Shown piece by piece: positions 25,066 through 37,769 of a stretch of DNA of 64,000 bases (positions are counted from its first letter, which is position 1; each line of letters starts with the position of its first letter). The stretch spans positions 45,752,326 through 45,816,325 of the forward strand of contig OY987264.1 of assembly GCA_963920665.1 (NCBI GenBank). The letters are read 5' to 3'. The notes beneath the pieces are model-generated. The model was not told the origin of the DNA, ran no database searches, and saw only the letters and a list, made by a program, of their open reading frames with translations. The DNA is from Straminergon stramineum. Lineage: Eukaryota > Streptophyta > Bryopsida > Hypnales > Calliergonaceae. Both the position numbers and the translations under genes were made by a program.

Positions 25066-26099
25066 AAGCTTCCTTTCCGGTCCTAGATCTAAAACCGGAA
25101 ACAACCAACCACCAAGAGGATTAGGACCGGATTACTTCCTATCCAATTCTGTAATCCTCCGGTTAACCCAATTCTTCCAATCTCCAAGACCTAAACAATT
25201 CCAGTCCTGGTACTGCTCTGAACCAATCCGCTCTGGCTGGTTCCTATACCTCCTCAACTCTCTTCCGGTTTAGTTTTGCCTCTGTAGGACCATCGGAGGG
25301 TTCGCCGCTTAGGTTTCTGAGTGGTAGACCCACCACTCCTTCTGCGGATTGTAGTGGTTGAAGACCCACTATTCTCTCCCTTCCTCTTCTAACTAACTCG
25401 AATCCGGTTTGATCCCTCACAACACTCCTCACAGCAATCCGGAATGCAGGTCATACAGAGATCCCCCGTACAATCCGTTCTTACTAAAACGACCTCAATG
25501 CCAACTCCTATCCGTGTGATGCTAGGTGGTTACAAGTATACTCGTCCATTCCAACAGTAACTAGGATCATTCCATTTACCAACTAAGGTGGTGAGACCTC
25601 TCAGAAGATCGGACACTCAACCGGACTACCCGTCCAGGAGTTCTAGCACGACTAAGGATACCCTCCCTATTCGCCTAGCCTAACAGCGGCTATCTCACCC
25701 GGAACTTCAAAACCCTAGATCTTGCTGAGGCACTGAAATACACTCCCAACACTTACACAACCTGTACACACACTAAGGATCGGAAACTATCGCACTAAGG
25801 GGAGAAATCTAATCACAAATCTGTCTTACGCCTTCCTAACTCCGCATCATGCAAACTTGCTAAGCTTGGGAGACACACACAACAACAGAGCGCATACAAA
25901 GGTACAACAGAAATTGCAAAAAGAAGACTCCCAGCGTCCCTCGCGGGCGCTGACTATATACATTTCAAAAAGTTACAAATGGGCGGGAAAACTCGTGAAA
26001 GTTCCGCCGCCATCTCGGTCAGACTTTTCAGTCCTACCTACTCTCAACTCGATCGGAACAGTTTCCGTATCCATTCCTATTCTACCTACTCTGTACATC
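25065..26099. other. Non-coding 3' part of element D
   Basis: Moderately GC-rich sequence with many CCGG/ATCCGG words, distinct in composition from the AT-rich flanks and similar to the 5' region at 27.8-28.25 kb. Short ORFs here have no domain. Probably untranslated body of the element encoding the 26100-27770 ORF. Confidence 0.45.
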
Positions 26100-27770
26100 C
26101 TAAGCCTCTATTCGCGATCCGATGGTCGCGCTGTCCGCTCCCGGGTCCATCTGCTCGAAAACATCGTTTAGGTTCCGACTCCTCTCTACCTCTTGAGGTC
26201 GAGGAACCGGATTGCCTTCTGTGGACGCGGGTGGTGAGTCCAAGTCGATGGCGGTTCTAGACGTGCCGGCCTGGGTCGTTCTCTTGGACTTGGAGGTCGT
26301 ATCCTTCCCCTCTCTTGCTGCCACTTCCGGGAATGAATCCGGGAGAGAGATATTCAAGAGTCGAATACCGCGAGAGCAAGTTGCTCCCGACAGTATCCGG
26401 GTACTCTCCTCCATTCGGTCCACTGTCTTCCGTGCCTCCTTCATTGCCGCTTCTACCTGCTCAACAAAGTCGTTGAGAATCCTCACCATCTGGGAACCGG
26501 ATAGCTTCTTCTCCTCATGCACCCGCTCGTCAAAAAACTTTGCTTTGGTGAGGGCCGTTCTGGTTTCCCCGAACGTGGCCTTCACTTGCTCCATCATTTG
26601 CGGAGCATCCTCTGCAATAGACTTGGTGGTTGCGAAGTTCTCCTTGTGCACCAGGATCTCCATCTTCATCTGATCCACCTCCTCTTGTAGCCGGCGGATC
26701 TCTACTTCGTGCTTTCGGGCCTCAATCGGATCAGAGATACAACCCACCACCTTTTCCGGTAACTCTCTGTCGGGTGTTGCTCCCACCATCTTCCCGATTG
26801 CTACCAAGATCTTCCCCTTCAACTCCCAATCCACTCGTATGTCGCATAAGGTTTTTACGGGCCCTTTGAATGGATCCTTAGGATCCGATTCTTCTGACAC
26901 CGTCTTCTCGACCTTTGGCTTCTCCTCTGGGGCCGGGGTGTCCCGAGTGGGTGGCGTCCCCCGCTTGTTGGGAGAGGTCGTCTTCTGCCGTTTGATGGGC
27001 GGCATTGGCGCCTCCTCTTCCTCTGATTCACTGTTCTCCTCGGGATCGGAACCGGATTCCATCTCCTCATCTGTTTCCGATTCTCTATATTTCAGGAGAG
27101 TTTCCTGAGCCTTCCACCTCTTCTCCTCTGGTGCGCTCAGGAGCTGGTGAGAATGATAGAGGTGCATGAGATAGGGGCACACCGGAGTGGCCCTACTCTT
27201 CCCCACTCTTCCTACGAGTTGGGTCACCAGCTTGGAAATGATCTGAGCCCAGTCAACTTTCCGGTCTCCTCTCAGAGCGCTGAAAATAGTGTTGGCGAGG
27301 GAGATAGTCACCCTCGTCGGTTTTTCGAGATGAAGGACCGGAACTAAGAAATTTAGTAGCCAGCGCTGCCGCTCATCGATGCAGTCATCCACCGCGTATC
27401 CGTCTTTCGGGTTGACCGCTCCCCCGAACTTTCCGCGGCAGAACTCATTCTTCCGGCTTGCCATTCCTAGCCCTCCTGGGCGGAAACTATAGACTGCTCT
27501 CCACATGTTTTCCGTCTACAGATGTGGAACGGCTCTGAGAGTGTTGTCAAACTCATTGGACAGCTTGCCCAAGAGTTCTCTGACTATGGACTCTTCTTTG
27601 AAGCCCCAGGGTCTCTCCACAAACCCTAGGCAACCCATGGAGTTTAAATCTTCCATGAGTTGGGACTTGGTTGGTTCAGTGGAGGGAACAATCGGAACTA
27701 CCTTTCGGAGCTTCACCTCCGTTGGTGGTACACTGGCCTGTCCGCCTCTACTCCTCCTAAGCTACGACAT
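26100..27770 (-). CDS. Transposon-type ORF D ('putative plant transposon protein'-like), two in-frame TAG codons
   Basis: The frame is continuous for 557 codons from ATG 27770 to the stop at 26100, broken only by TAG near 27762 and TAG at 27516, so it is likely a pseudogene. The conserved N-terminal half has TKSQLMEDLNSMGCLGFVER, VNPKDGYAVDDCID, LEKPTRVTISLANTIFSALR and RKVDWAQI, then CPYLMHLYH. An acidic Glu/Ser region, a KRQK basic cluster and a long C-terminal coiled coil (about 26700-26400) follow. The order of features resembles plant transposon proteins with a helical N-terminal domain; this assignment rests on recall of the family and no search was possible. No zinc knuckle, protease or polymerase is present, so a gag-like or accessory role in a non-autonomous element is an inference. 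A TATA box lies 260 bp upstream. Confidence 0.6.
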
Positions 27771-28030
27771 GGACACGGGTGAGTGTGCTCGGGACCCTTT
27801 CCGATACTCCCTCACTCTCTCTCCTAGCCGCACGTCCCGTTCTCGCTTTCGCTCCCCGAGCTCAACCGGTAATTAAAGCTCGAACGCTCAAAGACCACAA
27901 GTCTCGCAACGGACACTGGCACAAAAGACTATCACGGGAAACTAAGCGACAAGCGCAGATGCAAACGCAAAGCACAGATAGCGCTGGGCAAACGAAAATG
28001 AGAAAGAGTTTGATCTAGGTAGCTCTAGCT

Positions 28031-28040
28031 CTTTTATAGC
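28031..28040 (-). promoter_or_regulatory. TATA box for ORF D
   Basis: GCTATAAAAG on the minus strand, about 260 bp upstream of the ORF D ATG, in a GC-richer segment (27.85-28.25 kb). A canonical plant core promoter motif; transcription start not visible. Confidence 0.55.
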
Positions 28041-28259
28041 CGTTGGACTCCCTGCCACCTCATCCTGACTCGTTCCGGATCCGGTTCGTCTAAGGTATCC
28101 GGCCCATCCCTGTCCGGTCAGACATCCGCTCCTATTCGTTCACTCCTTGGAAACTGGATTGAGTAGATCTTTCCACTATCTCATTTTCCGCTTCATATTC
28201 AGATCTAAATGGTTCCTTAGCTAATTCTGGATACATATAATTATTTTCCGGTTAGCTTG

Positions 28260-30985
28260 ACTAGGTAAACCAAAAAAATCAAAAATTGCACGTTGTGATA
28301 GTATTCTAATATTTGTAGTGAAGGTACAATAATTTGAAATGAAGCAAAGTAAATAACCAAAAAATTGTGTGAACAAATTTTGCTAAACATTAAGTTATTT
28401 CACATTTTCATAATGCTAAATAATTAAATAGTATCATGAATTGAGATGCACATAGAAGATTAGGCTTCAAAACATTCCAGAATTAGTAGAATTGGGAAAT
28501 GCTTGTTTACATACAACAAAACTAAAATTTGTTGTACTCACTAACACCCTATTCTTCATACTCTCAGATATGTAAGTGGTTGCATGAGTAACATGTGAAT
28601 CATGTTTTTAGAAGCACTATGGCTTTATATTATTGTTTGTTATAGCAAATATGTTAGCAAGACTAGATTCTATATTTACAAAACAATTGCATGTACATAT
28701 AGAAGGTTACATATGTCTAAGATAACATAAAATGAATCATTGCACTGCACTATTGCATTCATTCCATTAGAATCCAATCGTTCATGGCTTTAGGTGCCAC
28801 ATATGTAGTTATGATGATTTATTGGAAGGACCATTTTGTATTGAGTGCAATATTAGGAAGAAGTAAATGACCAATTGAAATACTTCAAATTTTTTTGTCT
28901 ACAATTTAGATTTTCTTTAGTTTTCCCTTCGAAAATGTGCCAGTCTACATCTTTCTTCTTACTTCATTCCTATAATATCTACAAAATTCCTATTTCTAAA
29001 TTTGTGCTTATTGTAAAAATTTACCTTACATTTATCATTGTAGCGAGAGTGGACCCTTTCATAGAAAAAGAACTAAGCTCGTAATTCTTCTATTCATTTG
29101 AATGAAATAAAAATTATTTATTCCAAGGAAGTAATTATGTTGTAACTAGTAAGCTCTCATACTACCTTCAATATGGTCTATAGTGAACTTCGTATATTTT
29201 ATGGTGGGTAAGATAAAGGCTACTATAAATCTATGCTGATTCCGTACTTTCCCACTTCAAAATTCCATGATGAATTCCATTATGAAAGAAAATGAAACTA
29301 GTAACTATGAGATAGCTTGAAACGTTTTGTACATTGTGTGGAGCAACATGTTCCCCTATTTTTTACAAGTGCTCTACATTTATGATTTCATCAATCTTAG
29401 TACTCAATTTCAAAGTGCTCTCATTCATGCATACAATAAAGCTATAATTGCAAAGCAATGAAGAGTTCCAATTACAAAATTTAGAAAGCAACTTCCTCAA
29501 TGGTTAGTACTATCAAAATAAAAGAAAGTGAAATGTACTTATTTTGTAATTCCTATAAAGAACTTATATGCATGACTTGAATAGTAACACTACACATGCC
29601 CTACACCAAAGTGCATGCAACCTTCATTGGTAAGCATTTTCCAAGATTACGTAGTACGGTGGAAACGTGACGTAAGGGTTTCTTTTATTCACTAAATTGA
29701 CGTAATTGCCTACCTTTTAAATATATTTCCCATAATTCTTATTTCAATATGTTCCCGTGTCTACGAAAAATTATAAAGAATTATAATGCATTTGAAGATT
29801 GCTTATTATTTAAAGTAAATTTCATACCCACACCCTTTCAATTACACAAAAAATATAGAAGATTGAAATTAGGTGACGTCACCTTCATATCTTGTACATT
29901 TGAATCGTATACAATTTTTTACTATTACTACTATATAGAAATTTATTAATTTAGTACTTGGTATAGTTATTATTGTCTACTCTTGAAACTTCCTATTTAC
30001 AAATGCACCTATATGTACATTGGAAGTTCCTCTTCACTTTAGTATATGTAAAGTAACTTTCCAAGGGATAATGCCCCCTACCTCTATACCTGTAAACGTT
30101 GTGTTCGACGTGTATTGGTTCATAAATGACAAATAATTTGTCTATGTAGTAGGAAACTACAACTATTAATTCCTAGAATTTTGTATAGAAAGGAGAGACA
30201 TCCTAATATGTTTTAACCTCTATAGTAAAGCTTTATTTTTTTTTGAATGAGGTAATGTCATATGGTTTTGAAAAGGTTGATTTCCACGATCGACACTTTC
30301 TTCTTTAAATGTTAAGCCAACCGAATTTTAGTATGGTAGATGGTGGTAATTCTGTGCATGTTCTAACAATTGCCCTATAGGTAGAACAAAAAGTGTTCTT
30401 CTGACATTGTGGAAACTGTGCCTTTGATGATGTCCTTCATACATGAACATGATTTGAAATGGTGTAGAGCACTTTTGGAGTTGAGAATGGTGAAATTTTC
30501 AACCATACCTGGAGAATTTATAAATGCAATCGTAGAGTTAATGAGGCTCTTATAAAATTTTCATTTGAGGTTTAGGAGTTGTCTGAGCCTGATCAACAAA
30601 CCTTCAGAACTAATTTTATAATCTAATTTGTGAAAGTTGGCATGTGTGTCAAGTTTTGTATCCTCCTAGGAGCATATATGAACCAAAGGGAGGCCCCCTA
30701 AAATTAAGGCACTCACATTTGGTAGGTCTCATTGCACCATTTAAGGACAAATGCTTTACTTTTATTGATGTCTTTTAAGAATATAAATAGCACCCTATGG
30801 CAATTCTGTTTAAAAAATCATATTTAATTGAACAAACTAGCAAAAATTATGAAAAAAATTGCTTCTCAAATCATTTTCTCTTTTAGTACTCTTTAAAATT
30901 CATCTAAATTGTAAAGACCACAATTTTGGATTGTGGAAGCAAAGACGCTCTTAAATGAGCAGTTTCTGTACCATCTACCTCATTG
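28260..30985. other. Gene-free AT-rich interval
   Basis: About 2.7 kb of AT-rich sequence. ORFs at 28875-29084 and 29749-29949 are short and low-complexity. No array, transposon domain or RNA gene was recognised. Confidence 0.6.
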
Positions 30986-31004
30986 AATGTACATATGTCC
31001 TATT

Positions 31005-31185
31005 TAGTATGGGGTGGGTATGTTTTCATGGGTATGGAAGCACGAGTACATTCTTCATGGGTAAAGGGGCAGCGGGTATATGGGGCGGGTATGTAGGTGG
31101 GTATGTAGAGGGCGGTTATGGATTGGGCGGGTATGTAGAGGGCTGGTATGGGTTGGGCGGGTATGGGCTGGGCGGGTACAGGTAG
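31005..31185 (+). repeat. G-rich GGGCGGGTATG minisatellite
   Basis: Degenerate units around GGGCGGGTATG with spacers TAGAGGGC and GGTTGGGC; about twelve GGGTA words. G runs are close enough for G-quadruplex potential. Peptides predicted across it are repeat artefacts. Confidence 0.8.
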
Positions 31186-31229
31186 TTTGGCATGGCCATT
31201 AGGGTTTGGGGCTCCTGTCGTCCCACTCC

Positions 31230-31530
31230 TGCTCTTGGAAACCTTCGTGCTCCTCATCACACTTGTGCTTCCCCCTCGTCGTGTTGTGCTCCCCCTTTGT
31301 CTTCGCTCCTGCTCCTCTCTCTTGTCTCTTGCTCCCCCCTCGTCGCTCCTGCTCTCTCTTCTCCCCTTGTCGTTGTTGTTCCCCCCTCGCCACGCTGCTG
31401 TTGCTCCTTGTCGCTGTTGCTCCCCCCTCGCCACGTTGCTCCTGTTGCTCCTATTGCTCCTCGTCGCGCTCCTGCTCCTGCTCCTCGTGTTGTGCTCCTT
31501 GATCCTCCTCTCCTCGTGTTGTACTCTTGC
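31230..31530 (+). repeat. Pyrimidine-rich CTCCTGCTC triplet-like tract
   Basis: Imperfect repetition of CTCCTGCTCC, TTGCTCCCCCCTCGTCGC and GTTGCTCC. Open frames on both strands (Leu/Ser-rich, and Arg/Ser/Gly-rich on minus) are compositional and not supported as genes. Confidence 0.7.
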
Positions 31531-31539
31531 TATTGGTAT

Positions 31540-32215
31540 TGCTGTTGGTGTCGCTGCACGGTCTCTACGAATTGCACAGGTTTGTTTTGTCACTCCTTTT
31601 GCTTTGAATGTCATTCAAATTTGTAGTAATGCTTTAGTAAGTTTTTTTGTTAGTATTTGTGGCATTTGTATCTGTATGTTTGGGGTTTAGGTTGAGGGTT
31701 TAGGGATTCTGAAGTCCACTTTCATAGTTTAGTTGTTTTGGGTTGTCCTTTGAAGTTATGTACTTTGCATCATGGTGTTTTGGATTATGGAGGTCTGAAT
31801 GTGTATGAATGTTTGCTTGAATGTGATAACGAAATGCTTGAATGCAATGACATACGTTCAAAGTACCATTGCATTTGGTGTAGGGTTTTGGCAGTTCCTT
31901 GTACTAGAGTAGATTCAAGAATGCATAGCAGCCTTATAGAATTGCATTGTGCTATACAATGTTCGTTTGAATTTAGTGTAAAATGAGATTGCAATGCACT
32001 GAGTGAGAGAGTGTGTTTTTAAAACATAGCGATCTGATTTCGCCTTCAATTCTCCACAATTTGACATCCACTATCCTAAACCTGCAGGACTATTTTAGTT
32101 GGAAGTGGATTATTCAAGAACAAATTTTTTTTCCACAAATTTACCAGTAGATTCACTCACATTTTGCTTGCAGTGAACTAGATTGACCTTCACCAGCCGA
32201 GGTAATCTTTTCACC
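31540..32215. other. Gene-free interval before gene C
   Basis: A short ORF at 31738-31986 shows no domain. GTTTAGGTTGAGGG near 31684 is a half-site-like match to the palindrome motif. Confidence 0.45.
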
Positions 32216-32217
32216 AA

Positions 32218-32888
32218 TGCGTTTTAGGTTGATGTCACTTTAGGTCAATTATTCTTGTAGAGGCTTTGGAAATTCATTCGTGTAATTTAATCACACAGAT
32301 GTGAAAACAGGGCATCGTTTTAGGTCGGGTAGACCTAAAATGCCACACATCTCCCCGGTCGTGATGATACACAATCCACCTATCATACATAAAAAAGAAG
32401 GCTGAGCACCAGAACACCCTCAATCATGTTGAAAGGAGAACAATTCAGGTCAAGTCGACCTAAAATGACACAAATGCACTTGCTCCATCACGGTAATATT
32501 TTCAAATATGAAATACTATCGAAACGACTAAATAACAATTATCCCAAATTAGATGTAAACATTTAACAACTCAAGTCGAATCGACCTAAAATGTCCTCAT
32601 GAAGAATCTCATAACGTAAATATCCGTAACTAACATAGATGCGTAATACCAAATAGGTTGTTCAAATATATTGAGATTTGTAACGTATTCTAAAAAGTAA
32701 AGTAACTTCTTACAAAATAACTATAACAGATATAAAAACCGATGAGGTCAAGTCGACCTAACCAGTACGAAACGAAAATGCACAGAACTAAAATCCTGAA
32801 TATAATAAGGGACATCAATAACAATGTCCCGAAATTCTATGATATCCTAACTAAGTTAATACGATTTAGGTCGAGTCGACCTAAACCA
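32218..32888. repeat. Cluster of GTCGAC-centred palindromes upstream of gene C
   Basis: Five good copies of TTAGGTCGAGTCGACCTAA or close variants at 32318-32340, 32443-32466, 32568-32592, 32744-32763 and 32864-32886, plus a degenerate copy at 32221. Spacing is about 100-180 bp. The last copy lies 40 bp before the gene C ATG. Flanking sequence differs from copy to copy, so here the palindrome itself is the repeated unit. Confidence 0.85.
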
Positions 32889-34363
32889 ACGTAAAGCTAA
32901 TACGATATTTACAATTGAAAGTAGAATGGAAGAGCAGGTTCAGAAGCTTGAAGCCTTCTACAAGTGACTTGATATCACGCGGGACGAGGAAGATGGGGAC
33001 GATTTCGAAAACGATGGAGATTACTAGGAATTCCAAGCACTAGAGAAGATGGAGAAATGGAGCCTGAAGATGATTCCCTTCAAAAATCTCATTTGCTTTT
33101 CTGCAAAGTATAAGGATAGTGAACCATATTATCCAATCTCCTATGACGAAAAGATCAAAGACATCGCCCAAGATGTCGGATCAATAATCAAGATCCATTG
33201 TGTCACTACGCAAATGCGGTTGAAGGACAAGGAGCAGTACCACTTCACAATTGTGCTTGACTCAGCAAAAATCGATTTCAATATAACCCCATTTCTGGAA
33301 TCTCTCCAGCCAACAGAGTATAGAACCGAAATTCCAGAATTTGGAAAAAAAGGTCAATTCAAACTTTTTCAGGAATGTCGCCGGGAAGCTGTTTAGTGGA
33401 AAACAATTGTGCAATCAATTGCAGACACTTTTCGTTGACTTTGCAATATTGACAGCAAAGCTTGACCTCAAACGTAAGGAAATGGTCTCTCGCTCAGTAT
33501 CGCACGACCTGCCAAGCCAGGGAGAGGGCTAGGGATCTATGGGAACTCCAGGGACGCAACAAAGTCATGGTACGCGGAGAAGTAAACAAGCCGCAACCCC
33601 TCCCACGGGAACAAGGAAGAGCAACCTGGCTCTCTCCTCGGAGAGACGAGGGGGAGAAGGTGCTCCTTCAATTTTAATTGCTCGAGAGCAAAGTTTCGCG
33701 CCTACTGTTACAGACGTGCTAGAGGCACATGACCCCAAGCGCAAGCATGACTACAAACAGTCAATAGAGACCTACAAGAATTATTGGACCTCTTGTACAG
33801 ATGCTTACATTTTTGAGATAAATGAAAAGAAGTCGATCTCTATAGACCAACTCATTCCCGCACCACCGAAAATGAACATTTGTAGTCACGAGCAAAGGCT
33901 AGCAGCAGATGTGTTGAACTATTTAGTGCACATGCCAGATAAATACACAAAGCAAACATTGTGTGTCATGCCGGTTGCCCAGACTGTGAAGCTGGGACCT
34001 ACATCTTGGGACACCATCAAGAAGGGAGAGTTTTACCTCATCAATGGTCAACATAGTGTAACCGCTAGCAAGATGATGGTGGACATGAACCTAGATGAGG
34101 AGATCGTGAAGCACTTCCGGAACTGGGATTGCAACGTCATCTAGTCAAATGACAATGAGAAGTTGAGGTCCATCTCCGCATACTACAATAGAGTAAATCA
34201 TTTTATTGCGATGAAGCCGTCTTGGTCGACAAACATCCTAGGCGCGAGAACTGTGTGGGAGAACATGGGGAGGCCTAGAAATCCCAAGGAAGCTGTACTT
34301 GTTGGCACTTTCTCCAATGCCAGACGTAATGCAGAGAACATGGCCAATTCCTTGAGATTCAAG

Positions 34364-34467
34364 GTCAGTGATTACTTTCTTGTAATATGGGGACTGTAAA
34401 TGCATTTTAGATCGAGTCGACCTAAGTTGGCTTTGGACTTATGAGACCTAATTTGCACTGTGTACAG
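34364..34467 (+). other. Intron 1 of gene C, containing a palindrome
   Basis: Donor AAG|GTCAGTG and acceptor TGTACAG|GAG, 104 nt, phase 0 on both sides. TTTTAGATCGAGTCGACCTA at about 34405-34425 is a copy of the palindrome found upstream of the gene. Confidence 0.7.
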
Positions 34468-35819
34468 GAGTTTACAAAGGCCATGAACAAGCGTTTCTCT
34501 ATGCTTGACGTTGTGAAGTCTCAGAAAGCCACTCGTGGGAAGGGTGGTGAGGAGAAGCTGAAAATCACGAATGAATTGAAGATTATCACTACTCCCGACG
34601 ATGTTTTCAATTTGTGGAGTGAGGTCATTTCTAGTGCTACACATGGAGAGCTCATAGATCCGGACACGATGCTAAAATTAATGAAAGGCTGAGCTGGAAG
34701 TTTGAAAACGGAAATTTGACGCATGAATTTTTCAAGTGGCTCGGAAATCTCTCGCTAGCTGATCTTGCGAAACTTGCGAAGCACATTCTTAATCAGCAGA
34801 CGGGAAAGCGAGATTAGCCATATCCAAAGGTGACGATAAAAATAATATCGTCTGTGCTCGAGAGTTGCTATACTTGCAAGGAGTGGGTTGAGCGGTGGAA
34901 AAGGAAGTATTTGGTGAAGAAGGAGCTTCACCTTTTGGACCCGACACTTGGTTTGTGGAATGCCTTTGACGAGCTGAACGTTGAGAAGTGGCGAGAGTTC
35001 AAGTCTAATCGGAACATCACTAGCGCTACAATGAATGTGCTACTTGAGCAACCTGGCAATGACTATTGGAAGGAGGCCAAGCAAACGAAGTCGAAGAATA
35101 AGAAGGCCAAGGAAATGTCACCCTATGTTGCTGAATTCTTCAAAGTGTTTCTGGAGAGGAGGTCGAACTTTGTGAAGCCACTCTCCGTTGCTCATTGTCG
35201 TCCATACGATATCAGCAATGACATGCATGCTGACTGGCCAAGAGGTGCATGGAACGAGAATACAGTGGAAGATGTAAGATTCAGAGTGATTGACTTTAGA
35301 TACACTCCTGGCGTCCTCAACAAGCTGAAGTGCAATCCAACTATGCCGTACTTCTTCACCGTTCTTAAGTTGTTTCAGGAGAAGAAGAAGCCATTGTTGG
35401 AGGAGATCGGGACATGGCTCTTCATCTGCTCGGATTTAACCGAGCAAAATCAAGCTCTACATTACGTGCAGAGCAATGAGGTGCTCAGAGAGTATCAAAT
35501 GGACTACTCTGACTATTGGCCAGCACGGCATGAGAGGATGGGAGATTACTCCCCAAATAACAGTAAGGCTGTGGAGAAAGTTTATCTTACCTTCCTGCAG
35601 AGTCCTAACAACGTTGTTCTCATGATCCCAAAACCTGCTTACAAAGCACCGAATATTGACGTGTTCAATAAGCCAAGGGCCTATAATGAGCTATGTTATA
35701 GAATTAATAATACGGAGCTATGGATGGAATTCTACCTTGGAATTCTCAAAAGGTTTTGTTTTACGAGGAGGAGTGTCATGTCCTTGTTTGCTGGTGCCAA
35801 GTTCACATGCGTAGCAATG

Positions 35820-36056
35820 GTATGTTGTTTTAGGTCGAGTCGACCTTAATTTGCATTTGCAATTTTGTGTTGGAGCACTCAAACATGCTAATTTCATTAC
35901 TATCTAAAAAAGAAGGCTCTGATACTGTTATTCTCATTGGTAATGAACATCAGAATTTGCCAATGACATTCAATTATGGTTACCTGTTTAGGTCGAGTCG
36001 ACCTAAGATGTGCTTACTGAACCAAATCCTATTGTTTCCCTTTGTGTGATTTTCAG
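35820..36056 (+). other. Intron 2 of gene C, containing two palindromes
   Basis: Donor ATG|GTATGT and acceptor TTTTCAG, 237 nt. Palindromes at 35828-35849 and 35987-36006. The downstream frame has a TGA within 15 codons, followed by a frame change to MWTDIVEM. Confidence 0.65.
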
Positions 36057-37039
36057 ATGAGCGGCCTTAATGTCTACACTGTAAGGAGTCTCCGATGAAT
36101 CAACAATGTGGACTGACATTGTGGAAATGGCCAAGTCACTAGACATTAAGGACTTCGAGCCAAATGGGTACTTTGTCGATGAATCCAGATTCAGTCGGAA
36201 ACCTGTAGGTGCGTCAACACCTACATCAAGCAGGAGAAAGGGAAAGTCGGTGTGTGACCGATCCTACACGCCTTCAAGTCGGGGTGGTGGATCGCAACGC
36301 GAGAGTATGGATTTATCCTCCAACACAGAGGCCGATGACGATGACCTGGATGCAGACGACATGCAAGAGGAGCAATGTACGCCACCAGCGCGGCTATCAC
36401 AAAGCCTTCGAGGGTCGTGTGCTTCGTCGGGGCCCCCTGTGGAGAGGCAACCAACTAGCACCCCGCCTCCAACCACAGGCGAGAAAAAAAGGAAAAGAGC
36501 CACCTATCACGATGTGGATCTTCAGGCTGAGATAGCGCAGCTCAGAGCAGACAGAGTGAAGGATCGAGCTGATTCTTTGGAATTGTATGCGGAAACAAAT
36601 AAAGGAATGGACATGTTCGAGAACTTTATCATAGCGGCAACAAAATGTCAAGATGACCAGTTTTCCGCCATTCAAAATCAGCTTGCAGGGATCAAGCTAC
36701 AGGCTTCATTGCCACCATCGCATGAATCTGGCCAGTTGATGATCCGGGGTCCCCTCACAGGTTCTATCAACAGTGGGGAATCCAATCTTGCTCATCCCAG
36801 TGCTATTCCTCTCGGTTCCACTCCGACCTCTTTTGTTGTCCTAGCTCCTCCTCCTCCAAAGGATGATCAGCCCGCAACTCCAGCTCTACCATCAGAGCCT
36901 AAGGTTGAAGAGACGCAGGTGGATGCAACGCCCCTAACGGCCACACCTGCTAAAGGTGCGGATGTTCTTGGTTTCAGAGAAGGCTTGGCTGCGGACCTTG
37001 ATCAGAATGAGCTCTCACCCAGCACCAATGCACCAGCAG

Positions 37040-37313
37040 GTTGTAATTTATAATCACTCGATGTCAAGTATATAGTTAGGTCGACTCGAGCTGATTTGTA
37101 ATATAGATTTTTTTGTAGCCGAAGACGTTTAGGAGCGAAGGGGCCTTCCATTTTGACACAGGACTTATAGTGGAAAGAATTATCGTCATGAATTCTTCAT
37201 TTTGAACATCAATTTCTGAACATCAATTTTGTATTTTAAATTCCAATGCGATTGAATGGAAGTATGTTCTCGATATCTTACAAATTGCCTCTCTATATAT
37301 TCCTTTGTTGCAG
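37040..37313 (+). other. Intron 3 of gene C, containing a palindrome
   Basis: Donor GCAG|GTTGTAA and acceptor TTGTTGCAG, 274 nt, phase 1 on both sides, joining STNAPA to GLVNVFKMPS. GTTAGGTCGACTCGAGCTGA at 37075-37095 is a diverged palindrome copy. Confidence 0.6.
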
Positions 37314-37769
37314 GCCTTGTCAATGTGTTCAAAATGCCTTCATCCTCTGTTGCCCCAACCCTTCACTCGCCTCCTCCATCGTCACCTTTTCTCATTTCCT
37401 TGGAGACGAATTTATCTCCAACGCCAAGTGTAGTGACATCGCAACCGGGGGATAAGACCGCAACAAGACCGTGTCCAAGAGATGATGACACCTCCATTCC
37501 CGATGACGTGCTCATGGAGGTTAAGATTCATGATCCAATCACTGTGGCGCTGGGAGATCTGTCAGAGCCGGAAGCGTCCTCTCGATAGTAGGTACATTGT
37601 GCTGCCTTCGATATTCTTAGTTATAGATTCCATTCAGCGTTAGGGGTGTTCCTTTCTTCTATCATTGATTTTTTATCCTTCATTGTGGGTTGCCATTTCG
37701 TTCCGCGTGAAGTCCAAAACTCGTCCCGTCGGGTAGTAATTGGCTACGAATGTGGCCATTTGTTAGCAG

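Larger units (their letters stand above)
32926..37591 (+). pseudogene. Gene C: multi-exon gene with ParB/sulfiredoxin-like GQH motif (broken)
   Basis: Exon 1 runs from ATG 32926 (MEEQVQKLEAFYK) to 34363, exon 2 34468-35819, exon 3 36057-37039 and exon 4 37314-37588. The introns have GT-AG ends and consistent phases. Exon 1 carries GEFYLINGQHSVTASKMM, resembling the GQH(R) motif of ParB/sulfiredoxin-fold proteins; this is a motif-level call only. Exon 2 is helical, with ADLAKLAKHIL and a charged Trp-rich segment. Exon 3 is disordered, with a KKRKR basic cluster, likely a nuclear localisation signal, and a short coiled coil (DLQAEIAQLRADR). Breaks: TGA and TAG in the first 40 codons, a frameshift near 33350-33400, TAGs at 33530 and 34142, a frameshift near 34660, stops near 34815 and 36096 with a frame change in exon 3, and tandem TAGs at 37586. 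I do not know its function; palindromes in its promoter and introns link it to the DUF7869 element. Confidence 0.6.

Noticed and set aside
31000..31690. Long ORFs on both strands (Leu/Ser-rich plus, Arg/Ser/Gly-rich minus)
   Set aside because: They are products of low-complexity tracts, with no domain and competing frames on both strands.
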